DNA of 64,000 bases from JANQQC01 sp965262255 (GTDB lineage Bacteria; Pseudomonadota; Alphaproteobacteria; Caulobacterales; Hyphomonadaceae): the NCBI GenBank assembly GCA_965262255.1, contig OZ253505.1:558001-622000 (forward strand). Reading direction: 5' to 3'. Below are positions 53,884 to 62,302 of the stretch, one piece after another. The notes below the pieces were generated by a model. That model was not told the origin of the DNA and searched no databases. It saw nothing but the letters and a program-made list of their open reading frames with translations. Both the position numbers and the translations under genes were made by a program. How positions within the stretch are numbered: position 1 is the stretch's first letter; each line of letters begins with the position of its first letter.

Positions 53884-56112
53884 TTAAGACTCAACATCAA
53901 TGATATTTGCATCCGGTAACACGCCTAAAAGATCCATAACATTAGGATCTTTTTTTGCTATTTCAATCTTCTCTTTCTTTACACGCATATCTCTCTCTTT
54001 GACAGTTTCACCGTTATTGTTGCGAATGTCAACAGTTTTTACACTCCAGCTGATGCTTGTCTTATCATTTAGAAAATCTGAAACTTTCGAAATTAGTCCG
54101 TCTGGCGCGTTTTCTTTTAGACTGCAAACTATCTTTCCAACGTGAAACTCTCGGATTTGAATATACTGCTTGAAATCCCCTGAAAGCCCTAATTCCTTTT
54201 CTTTCTGCATAAGCATAACGACTTCGTCGACAGTTTTCGGCTCAATTGTTTGAGCGGGTTCCTCTTTAACTGTTACCGGCTCTTGCGAAGGTTTGACGAA
54301 GTTCGGCTTGTTCTCACTTTGTGTTCGCGTCGCGATATCGTTTTCTGAACTCGGCTGAACTAACGGATCCGGAGACTCTTTATTTACGACAGGTTGTTGA
54401 GCCGGTTTGACGGATTCTGAAGTTTCGACCTGAGGAGACACTTCCTTTACCGTTTTTACACTCCAGCTGGTGCTTGTCTTATCATTCAGAAAATCTGAAA
54501 CTTTCGAAATCAGTCCGTCCGGCGCGTTTTCATTTAGACTACAAACTATCTTTCCAACGTCAAACTCTCGGATTTGAATATACTGCTTGAAATCCTCAGA
54601 AAGCCCTAATTCCTTTTCTTTCTGCATAAGCATAACGACGTCGTCGACAGTTTTCGGCTCGATGATTTGAGCTGGTTCCTCTTTAACGGTTACTGGCTCT
54701 TGCAAAGGCTTGACGAAGTTTGGCTTGTTCTCACTTTGTGTTCGCGTCGCGATATCGTTTTCTGAACTCGGCTGAACTAACGTATCCGGAGTCTCTTTAT
54801 TTACGACAGGTTGTTGAGCCGGTTTGACGGGTGCTGAATTTTCGACCTGAGGAGACACCTCTTTTTTCTGTTCACCGCCACTCGCTAACATCTTCGCTGC
54901 TTGTTCTGGTGACGGAAGTTTGGCGGAAGTCGCGATTCTCAATATCACCATCTTCACCGCTGTATCGGTAGAGGGGGCGAGCTGTGCTGACTGATATCCA
55001 GCCAGCAACATTTGCCAAATCAAAGCCGTTTGTGCGGAAGAAAGTTTCTGAGCTAAGAAATTCACCCGAGTAACCCAACTTTCCGCACCAACTATATTTG
55101 TTCCGCCGATCGCTTGAGCGGTCGCGATATCAGCACAGATTTCCAGCAAATCTTTTACTAAAACGAGAGGATCTGCCCCTGACACTATTTGATCCGCAAC
55201 ATTTTTGATCGCCGTTCCTCCATCGCCCTGTGTCATCTGTTCAAAAACATCCAGCACCCTGTTGCGGTCGCCTAGACCAATCATATCCCGTATAGATTCG
55301 CTGGAAACTTGTTGCCCGGTCTCACCTTGAACGATCGCCTGATCTAAGATTGAAAGTGCGTCGCGAACCGATCCTTCAGCAGCGCGAGCAATAAGCGTTA
55401 ATCCTTCCTCTTCGACACTTGCCCCTTCTTTTGTTGCAATTTGGGCTAGATGATTCTTTAGAACATCTAAGTCTAAACGTTTTAAATCAAATCTCTGACA
55501 CCTTGACAATACCGTGACAGGAACTTTCCGAATTTCCGTTGTTGCGAAAACAAATTTCACATGTTCAGGAGGTTCTTCAAGCGTTTTCAAAAGCGCGTTA
55601 AATGCCGCGATTGACAACATGTGAACTTCGTCAATTATATAAACTTTATACCGCGCAGACACTGAAGAATAGCGCACACCATCCAGCAGATCGCGCATAT
55701 CTGCGACTCCGGTTCGACTAGCCGCATCTAATTCAAGAACGTCAGGATGGCTGCTGTCCATAATCGCCTGACAATGTTGCCCCATAGGGTCAAGGACAGT
55801 CGAAGGCTGTTTGACTGTGTCGGTCAAATAGTTAAGCCCTCGCGCTAGAAGTCGCGCAGTGGTGGTTTTTCCCACTCCTCTGACACCCGTAAGCATAAAC
55901 GCGTGAGCAATCCGTCCCGAACGGAAGGCATTTTCTAGAGTACGCACCATTGCCTCCTGACCGATCAAATCAGAAAACAGTTGTGGGCGATATTTTCGCG
56001 CTAATACCCTGTAACTTTTTGCCGGTTTGCTTGGCGTGTCATCTCCAAACATGGACTTCGTACTGTCATCACGAGGGCTAGGATATTGTTCTACTGGGTC
56101 GACTTCAAGCAT
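53884..56112 (-). CDS. dnaX: DNA polymerase III gamma/tau subunit DnaX with duplicated tau C-terminal domain
   Basis: Clamp-loader ATPase. Residues 35-60 (SYRVLARKYRPQ) and Walker A GVRGVGKTTTAR (near 77-88) are typical, with IIDEVHMLS (Walker B) and SRC (sensor). The zinc module is degenerate: the usual DPCGxCxxC is DPMGQHC (near 109-115). The tau C-terminal domain (KEKELGL, FKQYIQIREFDVGKIVCSL) occurs twice in tandem through a 417-bp repeat, followed by the normal terminal helix. An A6 run (54862-54867, codons 417-418) lies just after the ATPase and collar domains. The start is uncertain: ATG at 56112, a GTG one codon before, or ATG at 56052. Confidence 0.93.
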   Translation of the reverse strand: MLEVDPVEQYPSPRDDSTKSMFGDDTPSKPAKSYRVLARKYRPQLFSDLIGQEAMVRTLENAFRSGRIAHAFMLTGVRGVGKTTTARLLARGLNYLTDTVKQPSTVLDPMGQHCQAIMDSSHPDVLELDAASRTGVADMRDLLDGVRYSSVSARYKVYIIDEVHMLSIAAFNALLKTLEEPPEHVKFVFATTEIRKVPVTVLSRCQRFDLKRLDLDVLKNHLAQIATKEGASVEEEGLTLIARAAEGSVRDALSILDQAIVQGETGQQVSSESIRDMIGLGDRNRVLDVFEQMTQGDGGTAIKNVADQIVSGADPLVLVKDLLEICADIATAQAIGGTNIVGAESWVTRVNFLAQKLSSAQTALIWQMLLAGYQSAQLAPSTDTAVKMVILRIATSAKLPSPEQAAKMLASGGEQKKEVSPQVENSAPVKPAQQPVVNKETPDTLVQPSSENDIATRTQSENKPNFVKPLQEPVTVKEEPAQIIEPKTVDDVVMLMQKEKELGLSEDFKQYIQIREFDVGKIVCSLNENAPDGLISKVSDFLNDKTSTSWSVKTVKEVSPQVETSESVKPAQQPVVNKESPDPLVQPSSENDIATRTQSENKPNFVKPSQEPVTVKEEPAQTIEPKTVDEVVMLMQKEKELGLSGDFKQYIQIREFHVGKIVCSLKENAPDGLISKVSDFLNDKTSISWSVKTVDIRNNNGETVKERDMRVKKEKIEIAKKDPNVMDLLGVLPDANIIDVES
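54036..54869. repeat. 417-bp in-frame tandem duplication within dnaX
   Basis: Two copies in direct order with an exact 417-bp offset. For example acactccagc occurs at 54041 and 54458, and ttcgacctga at 54424 and 54841. 417 is 139 codons, so the frame is kept. The copies differ at scattered positions and look over 90 percent identical by eye. Each holds a Pro/Glu-rich linker and one tau C-terminal domain. Confidence 0.9.
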
Positions 56113-56440
56113 CACTTGGTAACCGCATTCACTGCATAAATTTTTGAATTCTAGTCGCTTTTTACCACAGTTTCGGCCATTTCTCTTCGTATTATTCGCT
56201 TGAAAGTTCGGTAACCAAAGTTAGATTATGCAGTCAACTTCCATTCATCAAATTTGTACTAACGCTCTTACATTTTCCTAAGCGACTAATACATACAGCG
56301 AAAATTTTCGAGCAACCTTACAGTGAGAATTACGTTAAATGGACGTTATAAACGTTGATATTTTAGAGCTTAATCACTATGATTCAGTAAATTGGACGTT
56401 GACTCAGATTGCTAGGTTTCGGTTAACGGAAAACATTATG
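56113..56440. other. Gap between dnaX and tRNA-Tyr
   Basis: A 328-bp stretch with no clear gene. The dnaX frame stays open upstream of its start codon to a TAA at 56221-56223 and would encode a Cys-rich segment with CSECGY, but it has no usual start codon. The rest is AT-rich and should contain the dnaX and tRNA promoters. Confidence 0.35.
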
Positions 56441-56525
56441 GGTGGGGTGGCCGAGTGGTTAAAGGCAGCAGACTGTAAATCTGCCCGCATTGCGTACGTT
56501 GGTTCGAATCCAGCCCCCACCACCA
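56441..56525 (+). tRNA. tRNA-Tyr (anticodon GTA)
   Basis: An 85-nt class II tRNA with encoded CCA. Acceptor GGTGGGG pairs with CCCCACC. The anticodon loop is CTGTAAA within CAGA/TCTG, the variable arm is long, and the T-loop is GGTTCGAATCC. It lies 40 bp upstream of tRNA-Gly, so the two are probably co-transcribed. Confidence 0.96.
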
Positions 56526-56565
56526 AGTCGCATGTCATGATAGAATAGGAATTAAATTCATCGGC

Positions 56566-56639
56566 GCGGGTATAGCACAATGGTAGTGCAACAGCCTTCC
56601 AAGCTGAGGATAGGGGTTCGATTCCCCTTACCCGCTCCA
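56566..56639 (+). tRNA. tRNA-Gly (anticodon TCC)
   Basis: A 74-nt cloverleaf with encoded CCA. Acceptor GCGGGTA pairs with TACCCGC. The anticodon stem-loop CAGCCTTCCAAGCTG has anticodon TCC. The T arm is GGGGTTCGATTCCCC. Confidence 0.96.
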
Positions 56640-56741
56640 AACAGTCTCAAAGAAATTGAACCCGAGTCCGGTCGCGTTGCACTAGCGCGGAAGACATCCG
56701 ACTACCGCAAACAGCAGGTAGTTTTCGACCAGAAAATTAGG

Positions 56742-56817
56742 TGGTACGCCCAATAGGATTCGAACCTATGACCTACTGATTAAAAGTCAGTTGCTCTACC
56801 GACTGAGCTATAGGCGC
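56742..56817 (-). tRNA. tRNA-Lys (anticodon TTT)
   Basis: A 76-nt cloverleaf with encoded CCA on the minus strand. The D arm is TAGCTCAGTCGGTAGAGCA, the anticodon stem-loop is CTGACTTTTAATCAG (anticodon TTT), and the T arm is TAGGTTCGAATCCTA. The acceptor stem has a G-T first pair. It is convergent with the Tyr-Gly pair. Confidence 0.95.
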
Positions 56818-56968
56818 ACGTTATTCGTGTTTATACGTTCCTAATGCATTCTACGCAAGAATTTTCAGTATCTATATTCTTGGTTCAAACCAAATTGTCT
56901 AGGTTTGAACGCTAGTGAATGCCCCTGCTTGTTCACTGATCTTTAAGAAGACTATCCACCACTTCGTT

Positions 56969-58114
56969 CTAATTTACCGATTCTGCTTTACTTGTTGATT
57001 TAGTATCACTCCATTTAATTGCCAGCGATTTTCGTAATTTTTCGAATGTTCCATCTTCAATCGCTGACCTTATGCGTACCATTAACGCTTGGAAAAAACT
57101 TGTATTATGCCAAGAAAGGATCATCGGCCCTAAATACTCGTTAGCTTTAAATAAGTGATGAATGTATGCGCGGGAATAATCGCGGCTTGCCGGGCAGTTA
57201 ACATCCTCATCAAGCGGCGACGTATCTTCCGAAAATTGCGCATTTTTAAGATTTATCGGTCCTTCCCAAGTCCACGCTTGTCCATGCCGCCCCGAACGAG
57301 TTGGAAGAACGCAGTCGAACATATCGACACCGCGGCTAATGGATTCGATAATATCAATCGGTTTTCCAACTCCCATAAGATATCTGGGTCTGGTGTCTGG
57401 TAATAATGAAGTTGTCCATTCCAATGTACGACACATTTGATCGTGTCCTTCCCCGACCGCTAGTCCGCCGATCGCATATCCTCCAAATCCTTGATTAACC
57501 ACGCCTTTGACGCTCGATTCTCTTAAATCCTTATAATTTGAACCTTGAACTATCCCGAACAAAGTTTTACCTTCGCGACCATTAAATGCGTCTAGGCTTC
57601 TTTCTCCCCAACTTAATGACAGTTCCAAACTTGATTTTGCCGACTCATAGTCAATTGGAAAGTCGGTACATTCGTCTAATTGCATACTGATGTCGGCTCC
57701 AAGCAAATCTGCCTGAATATGAACCGACGATTCGGGAGTTAAACGTTGCAAAGACCCGTCAATATGACTTCGAAAACTAACGCCATCGGAATCAATTTTT
57801 CTTAAACTTGCCAACGACCAGACTTGAAAACCACCCGAGTCCGTCAAGATTGGTTTTCTCCATCCGCTGAATTTGTGCAATCCTCCTAACTTTCTGATCC
57901 TGTCCGACCCCGGTCTCAACATCAGGTGATACGTATTACCGAGGATAATTTCCGCCCCGGCCTGCTCCACCTGATTCATATAGAGGGCTTTTACCGACCC
58001 CGCAGTTCCAACAGGCATAAATGCTGGCGTATTAATCGTTCCTCTAGGTGTTGTTAGTTTTCCGGTTCGGGCGTTTCCACTGCGACCGATAATGTCAAAA
58101 GGAAAGTTGGCCAT
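56969..58114 (-). CDS. tgt: tRNA-guanine transglycosylase Tgt with degenerate zinc site
   Basis: Exchanges G34 for a queuine precursor in tRNAs with GUN anticodons. Motifs are ILGNTYHL, ILTDSGGFQVWSLA (substrate-binding Asp), FGIVQGS, GGLAVGEG and GVDMFDCVLPTR (nucleophile Asp). The zinc-binding CxCxxC, normally the start of a CxCxxC-x25-H site, reads VNCPAS here: V305, C307, S310, with H336 kept. Two of three cysteine ligands are gone. The length of 381 residues is normal. It ends the rpoH-tgt run on the minus strand, with 17 bp between the genes. Confidence 0.94.
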   Translation of the reverse strand: MANFPFDIIGRSGNARTGKLTTPRGTINTPAFMPVGTAGSVKALYMNQVEQAGAEIILGNTYHLMLRPGSDRIRKLGGLHKFSGWRKPILTDSGGFQVWSLASLRKIDSDGVSFRSHIDGSLQRLTPESSVHIQADLLGADISMQLDECTDFPIDYESAKSSLELSLSWGERSLDAFNGREGKTLFGIVQGSNYKDLRESSVKGVVNQGFGGYAIGGLAVGEGHDQMCRTLEWTTSLLPDTRPRYLMGVGKPIDIIESISRGVDMFDCVLPTRSGRHGQAWTWEGPINLKNAQFSEDTSPLDEDVNCPASRDYSRAYIHHLFKANEYLGPMILSWHNTSFFQALMVRIRSAIEDGTFEKLRKSLAIKWSDTKSTSKAESVN

Positions 58115-58131
58115 CCAACCCGATTAAGCGT

Positions 58132-59019
58132 CTAGTCGTCGACACTCAAACCCTTCTCTTTGGCAAGATCTCTCATAGCCACAGTGAGTTTACCAACGGC
58201 TCGCACTTCAATTTGACGAATACGTTCTCTAGAAACTCCAAATTTCTCAGACAAGGCTTCAAGCGTTTGAGGATTCTCAGTCAGCCGTCTTAATGTCAAA
58301 ATCTCGCGCTCCCGATCAGTGAGTACTTCCAATGCAATGCTTAGAAGTTCCACTCGAGCTTTATACTCCTCTTGATCGGCATGCTTACTTTCATGACTTG
58401 GAGTTTGATCCTCGATCCAATCCTGCCACTCAGCGGAATCACTTTCATCGCCGACCTGCACGTTCAAGGACGCATCTGTTCCAGACATTCTGCCGTTCAT
58501 ACTACGAACTTCATCTTCGGAGACATTCAAGCGTTGGGCAATTTCAGTGACTTGCTCGGGTCTCAAGTCTCCTTCATCAATAGCCTGAATCTCGCCTTTG
58601 ACTCGGCGAAGATTGAAGAAAAGTTTTTTCTGTGCGGCAGTAGTACCAATTTTAACAAGGCTCCAAGAGCGAAGAATGTACTCTTGAATAGAAGCCCTTA
58701 TCCACCACATCGCATATGTCGCCAGTCGAAACCCTTTCTCCGGATCAAATTTTTTGACCGACTGCATAAGTCCAACATTTCCTTCTGAAATCACTTCAGA
58801 CATAGGTAGACCATAGCCTCGATACCCTTGCGCGATTTTAGCGACAAGTCTCAAGTGCGACGTGACCATTTTTTCCGCTGCTTCGGAATCCTGGTGTTCT
58901 TGCCAACGTTTGGCAAGCATAAATTCTTCCTCCTTGGATAACATCGGAAACTTTCGAATTTCCGACAAATATCGAGATAAACCCTGCTCAGGGCCAAGGG
59001 CAATACTACTTACAGCCAT
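58132..59019 (-). CDS. rpoH: RNA polymerase sigma factor RpoH (sigma-32)
   Basis: Heat-shock sigma factor. I chose the ATG encoding MAVSSIALGPEQGL, preceded by GGAG at 7-nt spacing. Region 1.2 (LSRYLSEIRKFPMLS), region 2 (EGNVGLMQSVKKFDPEKGFRLATYAMWWIRASIQEYI) and the RpoH box QKKLFFNLR separate it from other sigma factors. Region 4.2 is FGVSRERIRQIEVRA. The length of 295 residues is normal. It probably directs degP, hflKC and chaperone genes, an inference from other alphaproteobacteria. Confidence 0.95.
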   Translation of the reverse strand: MAVSSIALGPEQGLSRYLSEIRKFPMLSKEEEFMLAKRWQEHQDSEAAEKMVTSHLRLVAKIAQGYRGYGLPMSEVISEGNVGLMQSVKKFDPEKGFRLATYAMWWIRASIQEYILRSWSLVKIGTTAAQKKLFFNLRRVKGEIQAIDEGDLRPEQVTEIAQRLNVSEDEVRSMNGRMSGTDASLNVQVGDESDSAEWQDWIEDQTPSHESKHADQEEYKARVELLSIALEVLTDREREILTLRRLTENPQTLEALSEKFGVSRERIRQIEVRAVGKLTVAMRDLAKEKGLSVDD

Positions 59020-59205
59020 TTTCAAACTCCAAAATCTTTTCAAATTTCGCCTCTCCCATTGCTGGCAAGAGAGCTACGGTTACAACTGATACAATGTCCC
59101 TAGTTAGGCGACAATCCACAAAAACTCCGAATTACCGGGTCATCAACAATAATATATAGGTATTGCGGCAATATTAAGGAAGAGGCAAAACAAAAAAATT
59201 TTTCT

Positions 59206-59952
59206 TCATTTTGTAATCTCGTCGCACATTTGGAGCAACCTTTGAATATCCGAATCTTTAGACAATCGATGATCACCCTCTTTGATCAATGTTGCAGTCA
59301 TATCTTCCGTGCTGATTACATTCAACAAATCAAAAGCATAAGTCCAAGGCACATCTCTATCGCGCATTCCCTGTAGTATCCTAACAGGGCAGTCAAAGTC
59401 AAGTTTTTTATCCATCAGTAACCATTTTCGACCGTCCTCAATAAGCTGTTTCGTAATTGGATAAGGATCACCATACTCCGATGGTTGCATATATACTCCA
59501 CTCTCAATAATTTGTGCTTGTATGTCTCTATTGAAATTGCGCCACATAAGGTTCTCGGTAAAGTCTGGCGCAGGAGCGATTAAAATCAAACCCGCGATTC
59601 TTTCGCGGCGTTCTCGCGCAAGAAGTAATGCCAGCCAGCCGCCCATGCTAGACCCAACTAAAATTTGAGGGCCGTCAGTCAGTTCATCAAATATCAACAA
59701 CGAATCATTGAGCCATTGCGAGATGTTTCCCTCTGCCAAAGTGCCTTGACTTTGCCCGTGTCCCGAATAATCAAACGCTACAAACGGTTGCATTCGACGA
59801 ACTGCACGATCTTTCAGAGCCAGAACTTTCGTTCCTTGCATATCCGAATTAAAGCCGGACAACCACAAAATTCCTGGGCCGGAAGCTGTTGCATTAATAC
59901 GTTCGTAAGCTAACTTTATGCCGACTTTTGATGTTAGATGCTGTGGTGTCAT
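59206..59952 (-). CDS. Alpha/beta hydrolase (ABHD10-like)
   Basis: A 248-residue alpha/beta-hydrolase fold protein with the nucleophile elbow VGSSMGGW, the strand FVAFDYSGHGQSQG and the terminal EGDHRLS carrying the catalytic His. The opening IKLAYERINA and GPGILWLSGFNSDMQGTKV resemble the mitochondrial ABHD10/bacterial homologue group. Some members are thioesterases or esterases. No context points to a substrate. It is divergent from the glycosyltransferase gene. Confidence 0.82.
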   Translation of the reverse strand: MTPQHLTSKVGIKLAYERINATASGPGILWLSGFNSDMQGTKVLALKDRAVRRMQPFVAFDYSGHGQSQGTLAEGNISQWLNDSLLIFDELTDGPQILVGSSMGGWLALLLARERRERIAGLILIAPAPDFTENLMWRNFNRDIQAQIIESGVYMQPSEYGDPYPITKQLIEDGRKWLLMDKKLDFDCPVRILQGMRDRDVPWTYAFDLLNVISTEDMTATLIKEGDHRLSKDSDIQRLLQMCDEITK

Positions 59953-60065
59953 CCGAAGTCTTCCCTTGAGTCAATTCAGGTGTGATTCTCGAAACATTAT
60001 ATATACTTTAGAATTCCCATTCTAAATCTACATTGCATGGCTAACACACAGTATTTGAGGGTACC

Positions 60066-61241
60066 TTGAACGAGCCAGAATTACCGGATATGCAGGGACG
60101 AAAGATCCTGCAAGTTATTCCCGAACTTAACGAGGGAGGAGCTGAGCGCACGACAATCGAGGTTTCCGAAGCAATTGTGAATGCTGGAGGTGAGGCTATT
60201 GTTGCTAGTCAAGGAGGCAGACTAGAAAGCGAGTTAGCGAAAGTTGGCGGTCACTTCATAAAGATGCCGCTAAAAAGCAAAAATCTGTTTAAAATGCAAA
60301 ATAATGCCAAGCAAATTGCGCATTTAATCCGCTTGAACGAAATCGATATTGTCCACGCACGATCTCGTGCACCGGGGTGGAGTGCACGGTGGGCAACTCA
60401 ATCAACGAGTTCTAAGTTTGTAACCACTTACCACGGAGCCTATAGTAGCAATAACTTTTTGAAGACCAAATACAATTCTGTCATGGCATCTGGCGATCGC
60501 GTGATTGCCAATTCGGAATGGATTGCCAGTCACGTTGCTCGCGTCCATAAGGTTGAATCATGCCGCATCTCTATGATACCTCGCGGCGTGGATTTCAGTG
60601 TTTTCGATCCAACGAAGGTCAGTTCCGAACGAGTGAAGACAGTGAAAAGTTCTTGGGGGCCGGACGTTTTGAACGATACTATGACTGTTCTACTACTTCC
60701 TGGTAGATTAACGCCGTGGAAGGGACATCTTTTTGTAATCGATGCTCTCAGAAAACTCCCCGACGAGATTCGAAACAAGATAATCCTTGTATTTGCCGGT
60801 GATTCAGAGCGTAAACCAAGATATACGCGCACAGTTCAAGAGAAATTAAAGATTTTCGATCTTCAAAGCCGGGTTCGTTTCTGTGGATTTACCGGAGACA
60901 TGCCGGCGACATATTTAGCCAGTGATATTGTTTTAACTCCTTCAATTCGTCCTGAGGCTTTTGGGCGCACGGCTGCCGAGGCCGGCGCTATGGGAAAGGC
61001 GGTAATTGCTTGCAATCACGGTGGAGCCAATGAAATTTTGGAACGTGAAGTTACGGGACTAACCGTTTCTCCTAATGACGTTCAAGGACTCTCTGATGCG
61101 ATAAGTTTTTTGGTCAGTAACAATCAAAACCAACGCCTTTCAATGGGCAAAGCAGCTATGCGACGCATTAAGCAACTTTTCTCTAAAGAATCCTTACAAT
61201 ATTCCACTCTGCAAGTTTATGATGAACTTTTGCGGGTGTAA
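60066..61241 (+). CDS. GT4-family glycosyltransferase
   Basis: A GT-B glycosyltransferase of 391 residues. The N-terminal Rossmann half has LQVIPELNEGGAERTTIE and VHARSRAPGWSA. The C-terminal half has LLPGRLTPWKGH and the donor-binding PEAFGRTAAEAGAMGKAVIA (Glu pair), then GGANEIL. The TTG start is favoured by GAGG at 5-nt spacing. An ATG eight codons later has no such site. It is followed after 4 bp by a GT9 gene, so it probably builds lipopolysaccharide core or another surface glycan. Confidence 0.87.
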   Translation: MNEPELPDMQGRKILQVIPELNEGGAERTTIEVSEAIVNAGGEAIVASQGGRLESELAKVGGHFIKMPLKSKNLFKMQNNAKQIAHLIRLNEIDIVHARSRAPGWSARWATQSTSSKFVTTYHGAYSSNNFLKTKYNSVMASGDRVIANSEWIASHVARVHKVESCRISMIPRGVDFSVFDPTKVSSERVKTVKSSWGPDVLNDTMTVLLLPGRLTPWKGHLFVIDALRKLPDEIRNKIILVFAGDSERKPRYTRTVQEKLKIFDLQSRVRFCGFTGDMPATYLASDIVLTPSIRPEAFGRTAAEAGAMGKAVIACNHGGANEILEREVTGLTVSPNDVQGLSDAISFLVSNNQNQRLSMGKAAMRRIKQLFSKESLQYSTLQVYDELLRV

Positions 61242-61245
61242 TCCT

Positions 61246-62265
61246 ATGAAAGTCAAAGTGCTAAACAATCCCGGACAAGATGCGCAGCGAGTACTTGCTA
61301 TAAAGCTCAGTGCGCTTGGTGACTTTGTCCTATCCCTTGGCGCAATGCGAGTAATACGAGAAAGTCATCCATCGGCCGTAATAACTCTGCTTACCACCAA
61401 ACCTTATGAATCTCTTGCTCTAAAATGTCCTTACATAGATGTTGTCGAAGCAGATGGGAGACCGAAAAAGTTTTCCGATACAGTTGGTCTTCTCAGACGG
61501 ATTCATAGATCAAACTACGACATAGTTTACGATTTGATGGGAAACAAACGGACTTGCTCATACTTTCAAGCCCTTAAATGGATGTTTTTTCAGCGAACAC
61601 CACTTTGGAACGGCACCGCCAAAGGCTGTGCTTTCTACTATCCAAATCAACTTCGCGTTAAAACTCACACAATTGAACGATTATGCGCTCAGTTGGAATG
61701 TGCCGGATTGATCCCACCCGGAACTTCTAAGACGGGTTCTGCACCATTCCCAGATTTGCGTTGGGTCCAAGATCAATTCGGACACAGTTCCGATCATCAG
61801 CCGGAGTACTTTGGCCTAGATCATCCATACGCACTCATAATTCCGGGGGCATCGGGCCGTCATAAATGTTGGTCTACCGAAAATTATGCGAAAGTTGCCC
61901 AGAACATCGCCGATAGCGGAATTCAGCCAGTGTTGATCGGGAGCAGTATGGAGAGTGATATAGGTCATCAAATATTGAGTTCAGAACCTCGGACTAGATC
62001 TCTTATTGGGAAAACGAACTTATTTCAAATCGTAAGTCTTGCTAACCGAACCAAGTTCGTCGTTGGGAACGATACTGGACCTATGCACCTTGCTACCCTT
62101 TCTGGTGCTTGTGGAGTCGTGTTATTCGCAACAAGTTTTTCTAATCCAGAAATTCATGCACCGCGAGGTGTGAAAGGAAAGAGTGTTAAGATCGTCCAAG
62201 CGTCCTCTTTTGAGGAAATTAAGATCAAGGATGTGTTAGACGCGATTCGAGACCTCGAAGACTAA
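61246..62265 (+). CDS. GT9-family glycosyltransferase (heptosyltransferase-like)
   Basis: A 340-residue GT-B enzyme resembling ADP-heptose:LPS heptosyltransferases. The N-terminus RVLAIKLSALGDFVLSLGAMR and the C-terminal GNDTGPMHLATLSG are family signatures, with PGASGRHKCWSTENYA in between at the donor site. The ATG (MKVKVLN) just after the GT4 stop is preferred over an earlier start inside that gene. The exact acceptor sugar is unknown. Confidence 0.87.
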   Translation: MKVKVLNNPGQDAQRVLAIKLSALGDFVLSLGAMRVIRESHPSAVITLLTTKPYESLALKCPYIDVVEADGRPKKFSDTVGLLRRIHRSNYDIVYDLMGNKRTCSYFQALKWMFFQRTPLWNGTAKGCAFYYPNQLRVKTHTIERLCAQLECAGLIPPGTSKTGSAPFPDLRWVQDQFGHSSDHQPEYFGLDHPYALIIPGASGRHKCWSTENYAKVAQNIADSGIQPVLIGSSMESDIGHQILSSEPRTRSLIGKTNLFQIVSLANRTKFVVGNDTGPMHLATLSGACGVVLFATSFSNPEIHAPRGVKGKSVKIVQASSFEEIKIKDVLDAIRDLED

Positions 62266-62302
62266 AATAAACTGATCATCCGTATTGATCAGCAAGCCCC
62301 TC

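Noticed and set aside
56113..56223. In-frame open extension upstream of dnaX with a CSECGY segment that looks like a zinc ribbon
   Set aside because: It has no ATG, GTG or TTG before the normal start region (only a GTG next to the ATG) and known DnaX proteins start near SYRVLARKYRPQ. Probably untranslated.
53566..56440. Possible 4.5S SRP RNA (ffs) near dnaX
   Set aside because: Neither the dnaX-ybaB gap nor the dnaX upstream region contains the conserved GGAAGCAGC-type core on either strand.
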